52,376 nt of DNA, from the NCBI GenBank assembly GCA_037388465.1, contig JARRKE010000009.1, positions 1-52,376 on the forward strand, written 5' to 3'. The position numbers were made by a program, and so were the translations under genes. Positions 40,640-51,320 of this stretch are shown in pieces; position 1 is the first letter of the stretch; each line of letters starts with the position of its first letter. Source of the DNA: Gammaproteobacteria bacterium. Its GTDB lineage: Bacteria > Pseudomonadota > Gammaproteobacteria > SpSt-1174. Under the pieces are notes generated by a model. The model saw only the letters and a list, made by a program, of their open reading frames with translations. It had not been told where the DNA came from and searched no databases.

Positions 40640-41861
40640 TCTGTTGCATCCTCATCTTCTTGGTTCGTGGTTGCGGGCTGCGCGTACTGCTGACGGCCTG
40701 GTGCTCGACCAGCGAAACCGCCCTCTCGATCAGGCCATGTGCCTGTGCGGGCTCCAGATCCTCCGCCACGCGCTGGCCGGTGCCCAGATAGGCCAGCGGC
40801 AGGCGTGCACCGATCAGACACGACAGCGCCCCGCCCAGGGATTCCGCCTCGTCCAGCTTGCTCAGGATCACGCCATACAGCGGCGCCTGGCTGAAGCTCT
40901 GCAGGGCCCGGCGCAACACATCGCGTTCGGCGTTGGCGGCCAGCACCAGGCAGATATCCAGTCGGGGAATCGCCGCCAGCCCCGCCAGGTCGGACAGCAG
41001 CCGGCCGTCGCGGGGGGACATGCCGGGGGTGTCGATCAGGATCAGGCGCTTGGTTCCCAGCCCCGGCAGCAGCCGGCGCAGTTCGTTGACGTCGCCGGCG
41101 TGATAGGTCGGCACGCCCAGCAGCTGACCGTAGGTGGCCAGCTGGGACTGCGCGCCGATGCGATAGTCGTCCATCGAAACCAGCGCGATCTGCTTGCGTC
41201 CGTGGTGGATGATGTGGCGTGCCGCGAGCTTGGCCAGCGTGGTGGTCTTGCCCACCCCGGTGGGACCCACCAGGGCGTAGATGCCGCCCTGCTTGGCGAT
41301 GCGGTCGTCGGCGAAACGCATGCGCCGTGCCAGGCCATGCAATGCGGTGCGCCAGGCCAGCCTCGGGTTGTCCAGCACCGGAATGCCGGCGGCGATCTGG
41401 CGCGCGACGCCGACGTCGATGCCCATGCGCTTGAACTTGCGCACCAGCTCCGCCTGCTGGGGATGCTGGCGATTGAACTCGCCCCAGGCGATGCGCGCGA
41501 GATGTCCTTCCAGCAGGCCGCGCATGGACTGCAGTTCCTGTTGCAGTTCGCTCAGCGACTGCCCTTCGGGATTTTGCTGCTCCGCTATCGCGGCGGCGAC
41601 CACGGCTGCCGCCGGCTGCGGTGCCGCTGCGGGTGGCTGCGGTTGTTCGCTCGCCCGGGGCGCGGCCGGCGGTGCCACCACCGGCTCCACCTTGCGCGCG
41701 ATCTCGCTGACCAGTTCGGCATCGAAGTCGGCCGCCGCCACCAGCTCGATGCCTTCCGGCAAACGCTGGCTGGACAGAATCACGGCATCCTGCCCCATGG
41801 ACTCCCGCACCAGGCGCAACGCCTGCCGCATGTCCTGTGCCACAAACCGTTTGATCTTCAT
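40623..41861 (-). CDS. flhF: Flagellar GTPase FlhF
   Basis: 412 aa SRP-type GTPase. An N-terminal B domain and Pro/Ala-rich linker (about 55-100), an N domain, and a G domain with GPTGVGKTTTLAKLA, VSMDDYRIGA, IDTPGMSPRD and LSKLDEAESLG. It sets the pole where the flagellum is built. Confidence 0.94.
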   Translation of the reverse strand: MKIKRFVAQDMRQALRLVRESMGQDAVILSSQRLPEGIELVAAADFDAELVSEIARKVEPVVAPPAAPRASEQPQPPAAAPQPAAAVVAAAIAEQQNPEGQSLSELQQELQSMRGLLEGHLARIAWGEFNRQHPQQAELVRKFKRMGIDVGVARQIAAGIPVLDNPRLAWRTALHGLARRMRFADDRIAKQGGIYALVGPTGVGKTTTLAKLAARHIIHHGRKQIALVSMDDYRIGAQSQLATYGQLLGVPTYHAGDVNELRRLLPGLGTKRLILIDTPGMSPRDGRLLSDLAGLAAIPRLDICLVLAANAERDVLRRALQSFSQAPLYGVILSKLDEAESLGGALSCLIGARLPLAYLGTGQRVAEDLEPAQAHGLIERAVSLVEHQAVSSTRSPQPRTKKMRMQQNAYAE

Positions 41862-41884
41862 ACTTCAATACCCTCGATTCACAC

Positions 41885-44002
41885 TCAGCCCGCGGCCCGG
41901 ACCGGCGATTCCAAACCGTTCTGCGCGCCGATGGTAGCCACGACCCGCAGCTGCCTGTTGTCCGGAATCTCGGTGTAGGCCAGTACGTGCAGCCCGCGGA
42001 CCACCGGTCGCAGCCAGCGGCCCAGGGGCGCGCGCAATTCCGGAGACACCACCAGTACCGCGGGCTCTCCGGTCAATTCCTGGTGCTGGGCTGACTCGCT
42101 CACGGCGCGTTGCACGCGCTCGGCAAGATTCGGTTCCACACCCAGTCCGCCACTGCCCTGGAGGGACTTGTGCAATAACTGTTCCAGAGACGGATCCAGG
42201 GTCATCAACTGCAGTTCGGCACTGGTACCAAAGACTTTTTGCACAATGGTGCGGGCCAGCGCGCCGCGCACACCGGCGGTGAGAACGTCGGGGTCTTGAC
42301 TCTTGGTGGCCTGGTCCGCCAGAGATTCGGCGATGGTGCGCATGTCGCGCACGGGGATGCCTTCGGCCAGCAGGTTCTGCATCACCTTGAGCACCACGCC
42401 CAGCGGCAAAGGCTTGGGCGTGAGGTTCTCCACCAGCTTGGGTGCGCTGCGCGAGAGGATGTCGAGCAGTTGCTGGACCTCCTCGTGGCCGAGCAGTTCG
42501 TGGGCGTGGGCCTGGAGTATCTGGCTGAGGTGGGTGGCGATCACCGTGGCGGGATCGACCACGGTGTATCCCATGCCCTGGGCCTGATCGCGCATGCCCG
42601 GTTCCACCCACACGGCCTCCAGGTCGAAGCTGGGATCGCGGGTGGCGATGCCGTCGAGCGGGCCGCTGACCTGTCCCGGGTTGATGGCGAGCTCGCGCTC
42701 GGGATAGATCTCCGCCTCGCCGACGGGGACGCCCATCAGGCTGATGCGATAAGCATTGGGAGTGAGATCGAGGTTGTCGCGGATATGCACCGCGTGCACC
42801 AGGAACCCGAGCTCCTGCGACAGCTTGCGACGCACGCCCTTGATACGGGTCAGCAGGGGCGCGCCCTGCGCCTGATCCACCAGCGGGATCAGGCGGTAAC
42901 CGACCTCCAGGCCGACGATGTCCACGGGCGGCACGTCGTCCCAGGAAAGCTCGCGCGGACGCGTGTCGTCCGGCATCAGATCGGTCTCCGCCTCCACCAA
43001 CTCGCCCTCCTGGGGACGATTGGAAACCCAGTAGCCCCAGCCGGCGAACAGGGCCGCCAGGCCGAGAAACACCAGGTTGGGCATGCCGGGCACCAGCCCC
43101 AGGGAGGACAGCACGCCGGCCGTTATATAAAGCGCGCGCGGCGAGGCGAACAGCTGGCTCATGACCTGCTGTCCCATGTCCTGCTCCGAGGACACGCGGG
43201 TCACGATGATCGCGGTGGCGGTGGACAGCAGCAGCGAGGGAATCTGTGCGACCAGACCGTCGCCGATGGTGAGCAGCACGTAGTTCTGCGCGGCGGCCGA
43301 CAGACTCATGCCGTGCTGCAGCATGCCCACGCTCAGGCCGCCGATGATGTTCACGAACAGGATGATGATGCCGGCCACCGCATCGCCGCGCACGAACTTG
43401 CTGGCGCCGTCCATGGAGCCGTAGAAGTCCGCCTCGTTGCGTACGTCCTCACGCCGCGCCCGCGCCTCCTCCTGAGAGATGATGCCGGCGTTGAGATCGG
43501 CGTCGATGGCCATCTGCTTGCCGGGCATGGCGTCCAGAGTGAAGCGCGCCGACACCTCGGAGACACGCCCGGCGCCCTTGGTGACCACCGCGAAATTGAT
43601 GACCACCAGAATCGCGAACACCACCAGACCGACGGCGTAGTTGCCGCCGACCACGAAATCGCCGAAGGCCTCGATGACCCGACCGGCGGCGCCCGTACCG
43701 GTGTGACCATTCAGCAGCACCACGCGGGTGGAGGCGACGTTAAGCGCCAGACGCAGCAGGGTCGCCACCAGCAGCACGGTGGGGAATACGGCGAAGTCGA
43801 GCGGGCGGCGCGTATAAACCGTGACCAGCACCACCATCATCGACAGGGCGATGTTGAAGGTGAACAGCACGTCCAGCGCGAACGGCGGCAACGGCAGGGT
43901 GACCATGCCGAGCAGCGCGACCAGCAGCAGCGGCACGCCGAGGCCGAAGCGCGAGATGCCGCGCAGGTTCTGCATCACGCCGATATCTCCGGATTGCGCC
44001 AT
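41885..44002 (-). CDS. flhA: Flagellar export gate protein FlhA
   Basis: 705 aa. Eight membrane helices (about 15-330), the conserved FHIPEP-type region (AGRVSEVSARFTLDAMPGKQ, SKFVRGDAVAG), and a large cytoplasmic substrate-docking domain (345-700). A 1-nt overlap (TGATG) with flhB shows translational coupling. Confidence 0.96.
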   Translation of the reverse strand: MAQSGDIGVMQNLRGISRFGLGVPLLLVALLGMVTLPLPPFALDVLFTFNIALSMMVVLVTVYTRRPLDFAVFPTVLLVATLLRLALNVASTRVVLLNGHTGTGAAGRVIEAFGDFVVGGNYAVGLVVFAILVVINFAVVTKGAGRVSEVSARFTLDAMPGKQMAIDADLNAGIISQEEARARREDVRNEADFYGSMDGASKFVRGDAVAGIIILFVNIIGGLSVGMLQHGMSLSAAAQNYVLLTIGDGLVAQIPSLLLSTATAIIVTRVSSEQDMGQQVMSQLFASPRALYITAGVLSSLGLVPGMPNLVFLGLAALFAGWGYWVSNRPQEGELVEAETDLMPDDTRPRELSWDDVPPVDIVGLEVGYRLIPLVDQAQGAPLLTRIKGVRRKLSQELGFLVHAVHIRDNLDLTPNAYRISLMGVPVGEAEIYPERELAINPGQVSGPLDGIATRDPSFDLEAVWVEPGMRDQAQGMGYTVVDPATVIATHLSQILQAHAHELLGHEEVQQLLDILSRSAPKLVENLTPKPLPLGVVLKVMQNLLAEGIPVRDMRTIAESLADQATKSQDPDVLTAGVRGALARTIVQKVFGTSAELQLMTLDPSLEQLLHKSLQGSGGLGVEPNLAERVQRAVSESAQHQELTGEPAVLVVSPELRAPLGRWLRPVVRGLHVLAYTEIPDNRQLRVVATIGAQNGLESPVRAAG

Positions 44003-45141
44003 CAGTCGGCCTCGCGTCGGTCAGGGGAACGGGTCATGTCATCCGGCACCGGCAGGTCGAGTTCCACGCCGGGTTCGGCGTCGCCGGATTTGAGCTGGTA
44101 GATGTAGGCGAGCAGCTGGGCGACGGCGACGTACAGGGCCGCCGGCACCTCCTCGCCCAGTCGGGTATGGAAATAAATGGCACGCGCCAGAGGCGGTGCC
44201 GAATACAGCGTCACGTCATGTTCGCGCGCCACCGCGCGAATGCGCGCCGCCACTTCGTCGGCGCCCTTGGCGACCACGCGCGGCGCACTCATTCTTTCAC
44301 CGTCGTAACGCAGCGCCACCGCGTAATGCGTCGGGTTGGTGACCACCACGTCGGCCTTGGGCACCTCTTCCATCATGCGGCGCTGGGCCATCTCGCGCTG
44401 CAATGCGCGCTGGCGGCTCTTGACCTCGGGCTGGCCGTCGGTTTCCTTGAATTCGTCGCGGATCTCCTGGCGGGTCATGCGCAGCTGCTTGGCGTGCTGC
44501 CAGAGCTGGAACGGCACGTCCGCGGCGGCGATGATCACCAGGGTCGCGCTGAGGACCAGGAACGACCAGCCGACCAGATGACCCATCTGGTTCAGGGCCG
44601 GCAACAGCGGTGCCGCCCCCAGGCCGAGCAATGTGGGAATCTCGTGCCACAGCAGCAGCACCGCCACCCCGCCGACCAGCAGGAACTTGACCAGCGCCTT
44701 GCCCAGCTCCATCAATCCGTTGGCGGAAAACACGCGCCCCAGGCCTTTGAGCGGATTGAGACGTTCCCACTTGAAGCCGAGCGCCTCGGTGCTGAAATTG
44801 AGTCCGCCCAGAGCCACCGAGGCGGCCAGGGCCGCTACGGCCACCGCCGCGAACAGCGGCGCCACCGCCCACAGGGCCTGCCAGATGGCCCCGGTCAGGG
44901 CACCGTACAACCCGCCGCTGTCCAGGGCGCGGGCCCGGTCCAGCGTCAGCCAGCTCTGCATGAGGTCGGCGAACCGGCCCAGGATGGCGGGACCCAGCAT
45001 CAGGCCCGTGCCCGCCGCGGCCAGGGTGATGGCCATGGTGTTGAGTTCGCGTGAACGGGCGATCTGGCCTTTTTCACGCGCCTCCTTGAGCCGTTTGGGC
45101 GTCGCCTGTTCTGTACGTTCCTGCGAATCGTCGCGCGCCAT
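44002..45141 (-). CDS. flhB: Flagellar export switch protein FlhB
   Basis: 379 aa. Four membrane helices (about 30-215) and a cytoplasmic domain with the self-cleavage motif NPTH (VVTNPTHYAVALRYDG near 265). It controls the change from rod/hook to filament export. The FlhB-C-like protein encoded at 30007 is a paralogue of its C-terminal part. Confidence 0.96.
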   Translation of the reverse strand: MARDDSQERTEQATPKRLKEAREKGQIARSRELNTMAITLAAAGTGLMLGPAILGRFADLMQSWLTLDRARALDSGGLYGALTGAIWQALWAVAPLFAAVAVAALAASVALGGLNFSTEALGFKWERLNPLKGLGRVFSANGLMELGKALVKFLLVGGVAVLLLWHEIPTLLGLGAAPLLPALNQMGHLVGWSFLVLSATLVIIAAADVPFQLWQHAKQLRMTRQEIRDEFKETDGQPEVKSRQRALQREMAQRRMMEEVPKADVVVTNPTHYAVALRYDGERMSAPRVVAKGADEVAARIRAVAREHDVTLYSAPPLARAIYFHTRLGEEVPAALYVAVAQLLAYIYQLKSGDAEPGVELDLPVPDDMTRSPDRREAD

Positions 45142-45142
45142 G

Positions 45143-45916
45143 TCACATCCCCGCCACGCGGCCCATGAGTTCGAAGGTGTTGGTCAGCAGACTGCCGAAG
45201 CGTGGCACCAGGGTGGGCAGGCTGAGCAGGATGAGCGCGAATCCCATCACCAGGGTGATGGGGAAACCGACCGCGAAGATATTGAGCTGGGGCGCCGCGC
45301 GGGTGATCACGCCGAAGGCGAGATTCACCAGCAACAGCGAAGCCACGGCCGGCAGCGCCACCAGCAGACCCGCGGCGAACATCTGCCCGCCCCAGCGTGC
45401 GACCTGCCAGAAGACCTCGCCGTTCAGCCCGGGCGTGCCGACCGGCAGGGAACGAAAACTGCGCGCCGCCATCTCGATCAGAAACAAATGCCCGTTGAGG
45501 GCGAGAAACAGCAGCGTGCCGAGAATGAGGTAATACTGGCTGACCACCGGCACCTGTACGCCGTTCTGCGGATCGACCAGGGTGGCGAAGCCCAGCCCCA
45601 TGCTCAGGCCGACGGCCTCCCCCGCCATGACCAGCGCGCTGAACACCATGTGCAGCACGAACCCCATGGCCGCGCCAATCAGCACCTGATAGCCCGTCAC
45701 CAGCAGGCCCGACAGACTGAACGGATCGATCGACGGTACCGGCGGAATCAGATCATGGATCGCCCAGGTCAGCACCAGGGCGAGCGCGATGACCACGCGG
45801 ACCGGCACGGTGCGCGCGCCGAACAGCGGCGCGGCCACCAGCATGGCGGCGATGCGGATGAACGGCCAGTACAGGCCCGCCATCCAGCCCGTCAGTTGAT
45901 CCGCCGACAACGTCAT
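45143..45916 (-). CDS. fliR: Flagellar export protein FliR
   Basis: 257 aa from ATG 45916. Six membrane helices, typical FliR segments (SMGLGFATLVDPQNGVQVP). Forms the export gate core with FliP and FliQ. Separated from fliQ by 8 nt; a longer in-frame extension covers fliQ and is rejected. Confidence 0.94.
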   Translation of the reverse strand: MTLSADQLTGWMAGLYWPFIRIAAMLVAAPLFGARTVPVRVVIALALVLTWAIHDLIPPVPSIDPFSLSGLLVTGYQVLIGAAMGFVLHMVFSALVMAGEAVGLSMGLGFATLVDPQNGVQVPVVSQYYLILGTLLFLALNGHLFLIEMAARSFRSLPVGTPGLNGEVFWQVARWGGQMFAAGLLVALPAVASLLLVNLAFGVITRAAPQLNIFAVGFPITLVMGFALILLSLPTLVPRFGSLLTNTFELMGRVAGM

Positions 45917-45924
45917 GGGCAGGC

Positions 45925-46197
45925 CTAGCTGATCAGTCCCGGGATGCTGGTGATCAGCTGCCGGGTATAGCTCACGGCGAGATCCAGCATCCAGTGGCCG
46001 GTGAGGAACAGCACCGCCGCCATGGCGATGAGTTTGGGAATGAAGCTCAGGGTCATTTCCTGAATCTGCGTCGCGGCCTGCAGCATGCCGATCAGCACGC
46101 CGACCGCCAGCCCGGTGAGCAGCAGAGGCGAGGCCAGCATCATGGTGACCTTCATCGCCTGCTTGCCGATTTCCAGTATCGCGTCGGGTCCCAGCAT
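45925..46197 (-). CDS. fliQ: Flagellar export protein FliQ
   Basis: 90 aa, two membrane helices (about 17-37 and 52-75) with the family's ATQIQEMTLSFIPK between. Part of the FliPQR export gate core. Confidence 0.95.
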   Translation of the reverse strand: MLGPDAILEIGKQAMKVTMMLASPLLLTGLAVGVLIGMLQAATQIQEMTLSFIPKLIAMAAVLFLTGHWMLDLAVSYTRQLITSIPGLIS

Positions 46198-46210
46198 ATC
46201 GGTGCTCCAA

Positions 46211-46957
46211 TCAGTGATAAAAACTCGAAGCCAGCGAGCCCATCACCAGCGACCAGCCGTCGACCAGGACGAACAGGATGAGCTTGAACGGCAGGGAAAT
46301 GAGCATGGGCGAGAGCATCACCATGCCCATCGACATCAGTACGCTGGCCACCACCAGGTCGATGATCAAAAACGGGATCAGGATCAGAAAACCGATCTGG
46401 AAGGCCGTCTTCAGCTCGCTGGTCACGAATGCCGGCACCAGCAGGGAAAACGGCACGTCCTTGGGCGTGTTGAACTTACCGTGCCCGGCGATACGCGCGA
46501 ACATGGCCAGATCGCTTTCGCGCGTCTGGTTCAACATGAAGGTGCGAAACGGCCGCTCCCCGGTCTGCAGGGCGCTCTGCACCGACAGCTTGCCCTGCAG
46601 ATAGGGCTGCACGGCCTGCCGATAGGTCTGGTTGAACACCGGAGACATGACGAAAAAGGTCAAAAAAAGCGCCAGGCCGAGCAGCACCTGATTGGATGGC
46701 GTCTGGGTGGTGCCCAGACCCTGGCGCAGTATCGCCAACACCACGATGATGCGGGTAAAGGAAGTCATCATGATGAGCACGGCGGGCAGGAAGCTCAGCA
46801 CCGTCATCAGCGCCAGCACCTGCAGGCTCACCGAATACGTCTCGCCGCCGTGCCCGCCCGGGGTGACGGTCAACAGCGGTATGTTCCCCGGCGCGGCCGC
46901 GGCCAGACCCGGCAGCAACGGCAGGATGCCCGCAAGCAGCCAGATCACGCGCTTCAT
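46211..46957 (-). CDS. fliP: Flagellar export protein FliP
   Basis: 248 aa from ATG 46957. A cleavable signal peptide (about 1-21) is followed by the conserved FliP core ([29 protein letters not shown]). It overlaps fliO by 4 nt. Confidence 0.95.
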   Translation of the reverse strand: MKRVIWLLAGILPLLPGLAAAAPGNIPLLTVTPGGHGGETYSVSLQVLALMTVLSFLPAVLIMMTSFTRIIVVLAILRQGLGTTQTPSNQVLLGLALFLTFFVMSPVFNQTYRQAVQPYLQGKLSVQSALQTGERPFRTFMLNQTRESDLAMFARIAGHGKFNTPKDVPFSLLVPAFVTSELKTAFQIGFLILIPFLIIDLVVASVLMSMGMVMLSPMLISLPFKLILFVLVDGWSLVMGSLASSFYH

Positions 46958-47421
46958 GAAACGGCCCTCCGACCCAATGCGGTCTTGAGCCGTTCGGCGA
47001 ATCCCGCCGCTTCGCCGCCCCGGGGCGAATCGACCGGCAGGGGCTCGGCGAGTACATGCAGGCGCGACACCCGCCCGGGGGCGACGCCAAGCAGCACCTG
47101 CTCGTCGCCCACCTGAATCAACACCGCACGCTCGCGCGTGCCCAGCGAGATCCCGCCCAGAATGCGCAGCCGCCCCTGGGCGCCGCCCTGGAATCCCTGC
47201 ACGCGTTTCATCATCCAGGCCAGCAGCAGGATGGCGCCGATCACGACGATGAAGCCCAGCGCGAACTGCAGCATGAACGCGCCACCGGGGCCGCCCACGG
47301 CGGGCAGCGCGCCGGGTTTGACGGCAGCGTCCTGCGCCCAGACGGATGCCGGCCACAGCCCCATGAACGCCACGGATATCAGTCGGGCGGTTCGGGAGCG
47401 GCGCACGAGGACGTGTCGCAT
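46954..47421 (-). CDS. fliO: Flagellar biosynthesis protein FliO
   Basis: 155 aa from ATG 47421, preferred over a GTG four codons earlier that overlaps fliN without a ribosome site. Signal-like N terminus, one main membrane helix (about 47-70), and a cytoplasmic FliO domain ([22 protein letters not shown]). It stabilises FliP during gate assembly. Confidence 0.88.
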   Translation of the reverse strand: MRHVLVRRSRTARLISVAFMGLWPASVWAQDAAVKPGALPAVGGPGGAFMLQFALGFIVVIGAILLLAWMMKRVQGFQGGAQGRLRILGGISLGTRERAVLIQVGDEQVLLGVAPGRVSRLHVLAEPLPVDSPRGGEAAGFAERLKTALGRRAVS

Positions 47422-47429
47422 GACGGCGC

Positions 47430-47894
47430 TCACCTGAGCTTGCGCACGCGCTCGGCAGGGCTGATCACGTCGGTCAGCCGAATGCCGTATTTTTCATTGA
47501 CCACCACCACTTCCCCGTGGGCGATCAGGGTGCCGTTCACCAGCACGTCCAACGGCTCGCCAGCCAGGCGGTCGAGCTCCACCACCGAGCCCTGATTCAG
47601 GCGCAGCAGATTCCTGATCGGCAGGCGGGTGCGCCCGATCTCCATCGACACCACCACCGGGACGTCAAGGATGATGTCCATTTCGACCTCGCGCTCCTCG
47701 CCGTCGGAGGCCGGTGCCTCCGATGCCGGCTGGCCGTCGAGATTGCCGAATTCGGCCTTTTCGTAATCGCCCCCGCCCTTTTGATCGGCGGCCTCCTCCT
47801 GGCCAGGCTGCGCGGCGGAGGTCTGTTCGGCCATGGCCGCGGCCCAGTCGTCACCCATTGCTTCCTGCTGGTCGGTATCGGTTTCCGTAGTCAT
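47430..47894 (-). CDS. fliN: Flagellar motor switch protein FliN
   Basis: 154 aa from ATG 47894 (GGAGC upstream). A variable acidic N terminus, then the SpoA domain (about 72-152: [33 protein letters not shown]). Forms the C ring base with FliM. Confidence 0.94.
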   Translation of the reverse strand: MTTETDTDQQEAMGDDWAAAMAEQTSAAQPGQEEAADQKGGGDYEKAEFGNLDGQPASEAPASDGEEREVEMDIILDVPVVVSMEIGRTRLPIRNLLRLNQGSVVELDRLAGEPLDVLVNGTLIAHGEVVVVNEKYGIRLTDVISPAERVRKLR

Positions 47895-47919
47895 GAAGTG
47901 CTGCTCCATCGGCCGTTGT

Positions 47920-48894
47920 TCAGCCGCGTTTGACGTGTTCGTTTACCCGTACGGCGTAAGCATCGTTATGCGTGCCGAGCTCGCCGCGCAGAACCGGCAG
48001 ATCGTTCGAGCGCAGCGTGACCTTGTGCGGCGCATCGATCGGAATGATGTCGCCCTTTTTCAGGCGCATGACCTGATCCAGGCTGAGTTGCGTTTCGTTC
48101 AATTGCGCAACCACCTCCAGCGGCGCATCGTAGATGTCGTCCTGCAGCGAGCGCTGCCAGCGCACATCGGTGTCGGAGCGGTCGCTCTGGATACCCGCAT
48201 CGAGAACCTCGCGCATCGGTTCGATCATGGAGTACGGCATGGTGACGTGGATGTCACCGCCGCCGCCTTCGAGCTCGACGTGAAAACTGGACACCACCAC
48301 GACCTCGGTGGGACTGACGATGTTGGCGAACTGCGGATTCACCTCTGAGTTCAGATACTCGAACTCCAGCGGCATGACCGGTGCCCAGGCCTTTTGCATG
48401 TCCGCGAAACCGAGTTCGAGCACCTTGTGAACGACGCGCATTTCGGTGGGCGTGAAATCGCGTCCTTCGATCTTGGCCTTGAACCGACCGCCGCCGCCGA
48501 AGAAGTTGTCCACCAGAATGAAAACCAGCTGCGGATCGAGCACGAACAGTGCCGTGCCGCGCATGGGCCGGATACGCACCAGGTTCAGATTGGTCGGCAC
48601 GAACAGGCTGTGCACGTATTCGGAAAACTTTTGAATACGGATACTGTTGGCGCTGATCTCAGCGGTGAACCGCAACAGATCGAACAGGCTGATGCGCAGC
48701 AGGCGGGCAAAGCGTTCGTTGATCATCTCCAGGGTGGGCATGCGCCCGCGCACGATGCGCTCCTGGCTGCTCAGATCGTAAGAACGCGCCACATCCGTCG
48801 GGGTATTGATCTCGCCCGTTTCGACGTCGCCGCTGTCGACGCCGTGCAAGAGGGCGTCGATTTCATCCTGCGATAAGACTTCGCTGCCGGCCAT
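47920..48894 (-). CDS. fliM: Flagellar motor switch protein FliM
   Basis: 324 aa. The N-terminal CheY-binding motif LSQDEIDALLHG (7-18) is followed by the CheC-like middle domain and the C-terminal SpoA domain. Phospho-CheY binds here to switch rotation. Confidence 0.96.
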   Translation of the reverse strand: MAGSEVLSQDEIDALLHGVDSGDVETGEINTPTDVARSYDLSSQERIVRGRMPTLEMINERFARLLRISLFDLLRFTAEISANSIRIQKFSEYVHSLFVPTNLNLVRIRPMRGTALFVLDPQLVFILVDNFFGGGGRFKAKIEGRDFTPTEMRVVHKVLELGFADMQKAWAPVMPLEFEYLNSEVNPQFANIVSPTEVVVVSSFHVELEGGGGDIHVTMPYSMIEPMREVLDAGIQSDRSDTDVRWQRSLQDDIYDAPLEVVAQLNETQLSLDQVMRLKKGDIIPIDAPHKVTLRSNDLPVLRGELGTHNDAYAVRVNEHVKRG

Positions 48895-48902
48895 GAGTCT
48901 GA

Positions 48903-49412
48903 TTACTGCATCACGAAGCTGGTGAAATAGACCTGCTCGACCTGTTCCTTGGCACCGGACTCCTTGAGCGCATCGTTGATGCTCTGCAGGGTCTGCTTAC
49001 GCAAATGCTCCTTGCCGGCCGGAGAATTGATGTCCGCATACTTCTGGGCGCTGAGCAGGATGATCAGGCGGTTGCGGATGGCCGGCATGTTCTGCTTGAC
49101 CGCGTCCAGGATCTTCTGGTCACGCGCCATGACGTCGATACCGACCTGCAGAAACCGCGCCTGCTGGGGATTCTGGAAATTGACCACCAGCGCGGGCGTG
49201 ATGGACAGATAAAGCGGGGGCTTTTGGGGCTCGACAGTCTTCTCGCCGGCCGGTTTGCCGGCAGCCTTATCCTGAGCCGCTTTATCGTGGGAGAGGGCTC
49301 CGGTAAAGAACAGGGTAGCGCCCACCGCGATCACCAGCAGCAGGACCACGATGATGGCGATAAGGATGATGCTCTTTAATTTCGAGCCTTCTTTGGCAGG
49401 TGCTTCCGCCAT
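48903..49412 (-). CDS. fliL: Flagellar basal body-associated protein FliL
   Basis: 169 aa from ATG 49412 (GGAG 7 nt upstream). One membrane helix (about 13-37) and a periplasmic FliL domain (about 65-169). It supports stator function. First gene of the long operon, behind a strong sigma-54-like promoter. Confidence 0.93.
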   Translation of the reverse strand: MAEAPAKEGSKLKSIILIAIIVVLLLVIAVGATLFFTGALSHDKAAQDKAAGKPAGEKTVEPQKPPLYLSITPALVVNFQNPQQARFLQVGIDVMARDQKILDAVKQNMPAIRNRLIILLSAQKYADINSPAGKEHLRKQTLQSINDALKESGAKEQVEQVYFTSFVMQ

Positions 49413-49447
49413 TGCTGATCTCCGTTGTGACTGTTGCAACGGTTAAA

Positions 49448-49463
49448 AGCAAAGAGCGGGCCA
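49448..49463 (-). promoter_or_regulatory. Sigma-54 promoter of the fliL operon
   Basis: On the minus strand TGGCCCGCTCTTTGCT: one mismatch to TGGCACG-N4-TTGCW, exact spacing, 35 nt before the fliL ATG. This would drive fliLMNOPQR-flhBAF and probably much of the operon. Confidence 0.78.
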
Positions 49464-49525
49464 ATCTCGCAACTGTTTGTTTTATTGCGGTTATTTACTA
49501 ATTCGCTGCTTGCCGCGTCAAGAAG

Positions 49526-49550
49526 CCGGCACCTCGTGACGGGGTGCCGG
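49526..49550 (-). terminator. Hairpin after the first chemoreceptor gene
   Basis: An 11-bp stem (CCGGCACC/GGTGCCGG plus an inner wobble and CG pairs) with a 3-nt loop, 26 nt after the MCP stop. The T tract on the minus strand is weak (CTTCTTG), so terminator function is only likely. Confidence 0.5.
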
Positions 49551-49575
49551 ACCTTCGACGTCAAAACTCCGCGGC

Positions 49576-51207
49576 CTAGACCTTGAAATGCCCGACCAGC
49601 GTCTGCAGCTCGGCCGACAAGCGCGCCAGCTGTTCGCTGGCCGCCGCCGTCTGTTGCGAGCCCGCGGCGGTCTGCTCGGTGGCCTGGCTGATGGTGGTGA
49701 CATTGCGGTTGATCTCCTCCGCCACCGCCGACTGTTCCTCGGCCGCACTGGCGATCAGCGCATTCATGTCGTTGATGCGCGTCACCGCCTGCGTGATCTC
49801 CGCCAGCGACTGGCCGGCATGACGTGCCTGCTCGACGCTGGAGCCGGCGCGTCCGCGCCCGCTTTCCATCGCGGTAACGGCATTCTTCGCGCCGCTCTGC
49901 AGGCGCTCGATCATTTCGCGGATCTCCTGGGTGGACTCCTGGGTGCGCCGCGCCAGGGTGCGTACCTCGTCGGCCACCACCGCGAAGCCGCGGCCCTGCT
50001 CGCCGGCGCGCGCCGCCTCGATGGCGGCATTCAGGGCCAGCAGGTTGGTCTGCTCGGAGATGCTGTTGATCACTTCCAGCACGCGCCCGATCTGCTCGCT
50101 GTCCTGATTCACGCCCTGGATCACCTGTGCGGCCTGTTCCACTTCGCCGGCCAGCATATCGATTGAAGTAATGGCCGCATCGACCACCTGGCTGCCCTGT
50201 TTCGATTCGGCATCCGCCTGCTGTGCGGCACCGGCCGCTTCGCCGGCGTTCTTGGCCACCTCCTGCACCGTGGCCGACATCTCATTCATCGCCGTGGCCA
50301 CCTGTTCGGTTTCGGTCTGTTGTTCGCGCACGTGGCGGTTGGTGTCCTCGCTGGTGGCGGACAGTTCCTCGGCCGCGGCCGCCAGCTGCGCCGTCGATCC
50401 GGCCACCTGCCCCACCAGTGCATGAATACGCTCCACGAATTGATTAAACGCATGTCCCAGACGGTCGAGTTCGTCGCGGTTGCCCTTGAGCGGCATGCGC
50501 TGGGTGAGATCACCCTCGCCGGCGGCAATATCTTCCATGATCAGCGTCACGCCCTTGAGGCGGCGCACCACCATCCACATGGTGACGCCCATAAGCCCGC
50601 CGCCCAGCACCAGCGCCAGCACGTTGAGCAACGAACTCCAGAAGGCGGAGTCTTCGAAATCGGTCCGCATATTGTGGTCGTCCGCCGCCATCTGGGTTTT
50701 GAGCTCCGCATCGATCTTGTCCAGGTCCAGGCGTGCCTGATGCCATGCCGGCTGAGCATCGTGCATCAGGAGCTGCTGGGCCTGGTCATACTGACCTTTC
50801 TGCACCAGTGACATGGCCTGCAGTCGTTCGCGTTTCGCCTTGGCCAGCAGCGGACCGACATCATCGAGCTGGGTACGGATACTCGTTCCTTTCGGCGTCA
50901 CGGTGACGGCGTCGTGATAGGACTTGTCCAGATTGTCGAGCGCCGTCTGCATGGCCTGGGCCCAGTTCAGGTCGAGGTTGTGATTGAGCAGTTTGTTACG
51001 GATCGCCATGCCGGCAAGCAGGCTGTTCGCCTTGATGGCGGCCATGTCGGTGAACAATGGCAGGTCGGTCTTTATCCCCTGGTGATAATCTTGCATGGCG
51101 ACACGTTGCCCGACAAAGGAAACCGTCAGGGCGGTGATCATAAGTACACTGGCGAAAATGATGACGCTTAAAAGTTTTGCCGTGATGGTGCGTGGCATGA
51201 TGTTCAT
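49576..51207 (-). CDS. Methyl-accepting chemotaxis protein (MCP 1)
   Basis: 543 aa from ATG 51207 (AGGAG upstream). Membrane helices at about 11-33 and 190-214 flank a helical periplasmic sensor with no obvious ligand motif. HAMP (215-270) and the signalling hairpin follow, with the conserved tip [20 protein letters not shown] near 380. There is no C-terminal CheR-binding pentapeptide. Its signalling half is nearly identical to the next gene's. A sigma-28-like promoter lies about 110 nt upstream. Confidence 0.95.
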   Translation of the reverse strand: MNIMPRTITAKLLSVIIFASVLMITALTVSFVGQRVAMQDYHQGIKTDLPLFTDMAAIKANSLLAGMAIRNKLLNHNLDLNWAQAMQTALDNLDKSYHDAVTVTPKGTSIRTQLDDVGPLLAKAKRERLQAMSLVQKGQYDQAQQLLMHDAQPAWHQARLDLDKIDAELKTQMAADDHNMRTDFEDSAFWSSLLNVLALVLGGGLMGVTMWMVVRRLKGVTLIMEDIAAGEGDLTQRMPLKGNRDELDRLGHAFNQFVERIHALVGQVAGSTAQLAAAAEELSATSEDTNRHVREQQTETEQVATAMNEMSATVQEVAKNAGEAAGAAQQADAESKQGSQVVDAAITSIDMLAGEVEQAAQVIQGVNQDSEQIGRVLEVINSISEQTNLLALNAAIEAARAGEQGRGFAVVADEVRTLARRTQESTQEIREMIERLQSGAKNAVTAMESGRGRAGSSVEQARHAGQSLAEITQAVTRINDMNALIASAAEEQSAVAEEINRNVTTISQATEQTAAGSQQTAAASEQLARLSAELQTLVGHFKV

Positions 51208-51320
51208 GGTTGTCTCCTTGAGGATCTTCGTTATCCCCCTCCCGGTACAGCGCATCAACTTCTAGTTATGGAAAGTCATGGGTCTATGTGTTCCGGACTC
51301 ACACGCACGGTCCAGACTTT

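Noticed and set aside
45917-46210. Longer FliR reading through the fliQ region
   Set aside because: The extension overlaps fliQ in another frame and lacks the FliR start; ATG 45916 gives the normal length.
51208-51260. GGGGATAA close to MCP 1 as its sigma-28 promoter
   Set aside because: No -35 box at the right distance; the site at 51321-51347 fits both boxes.
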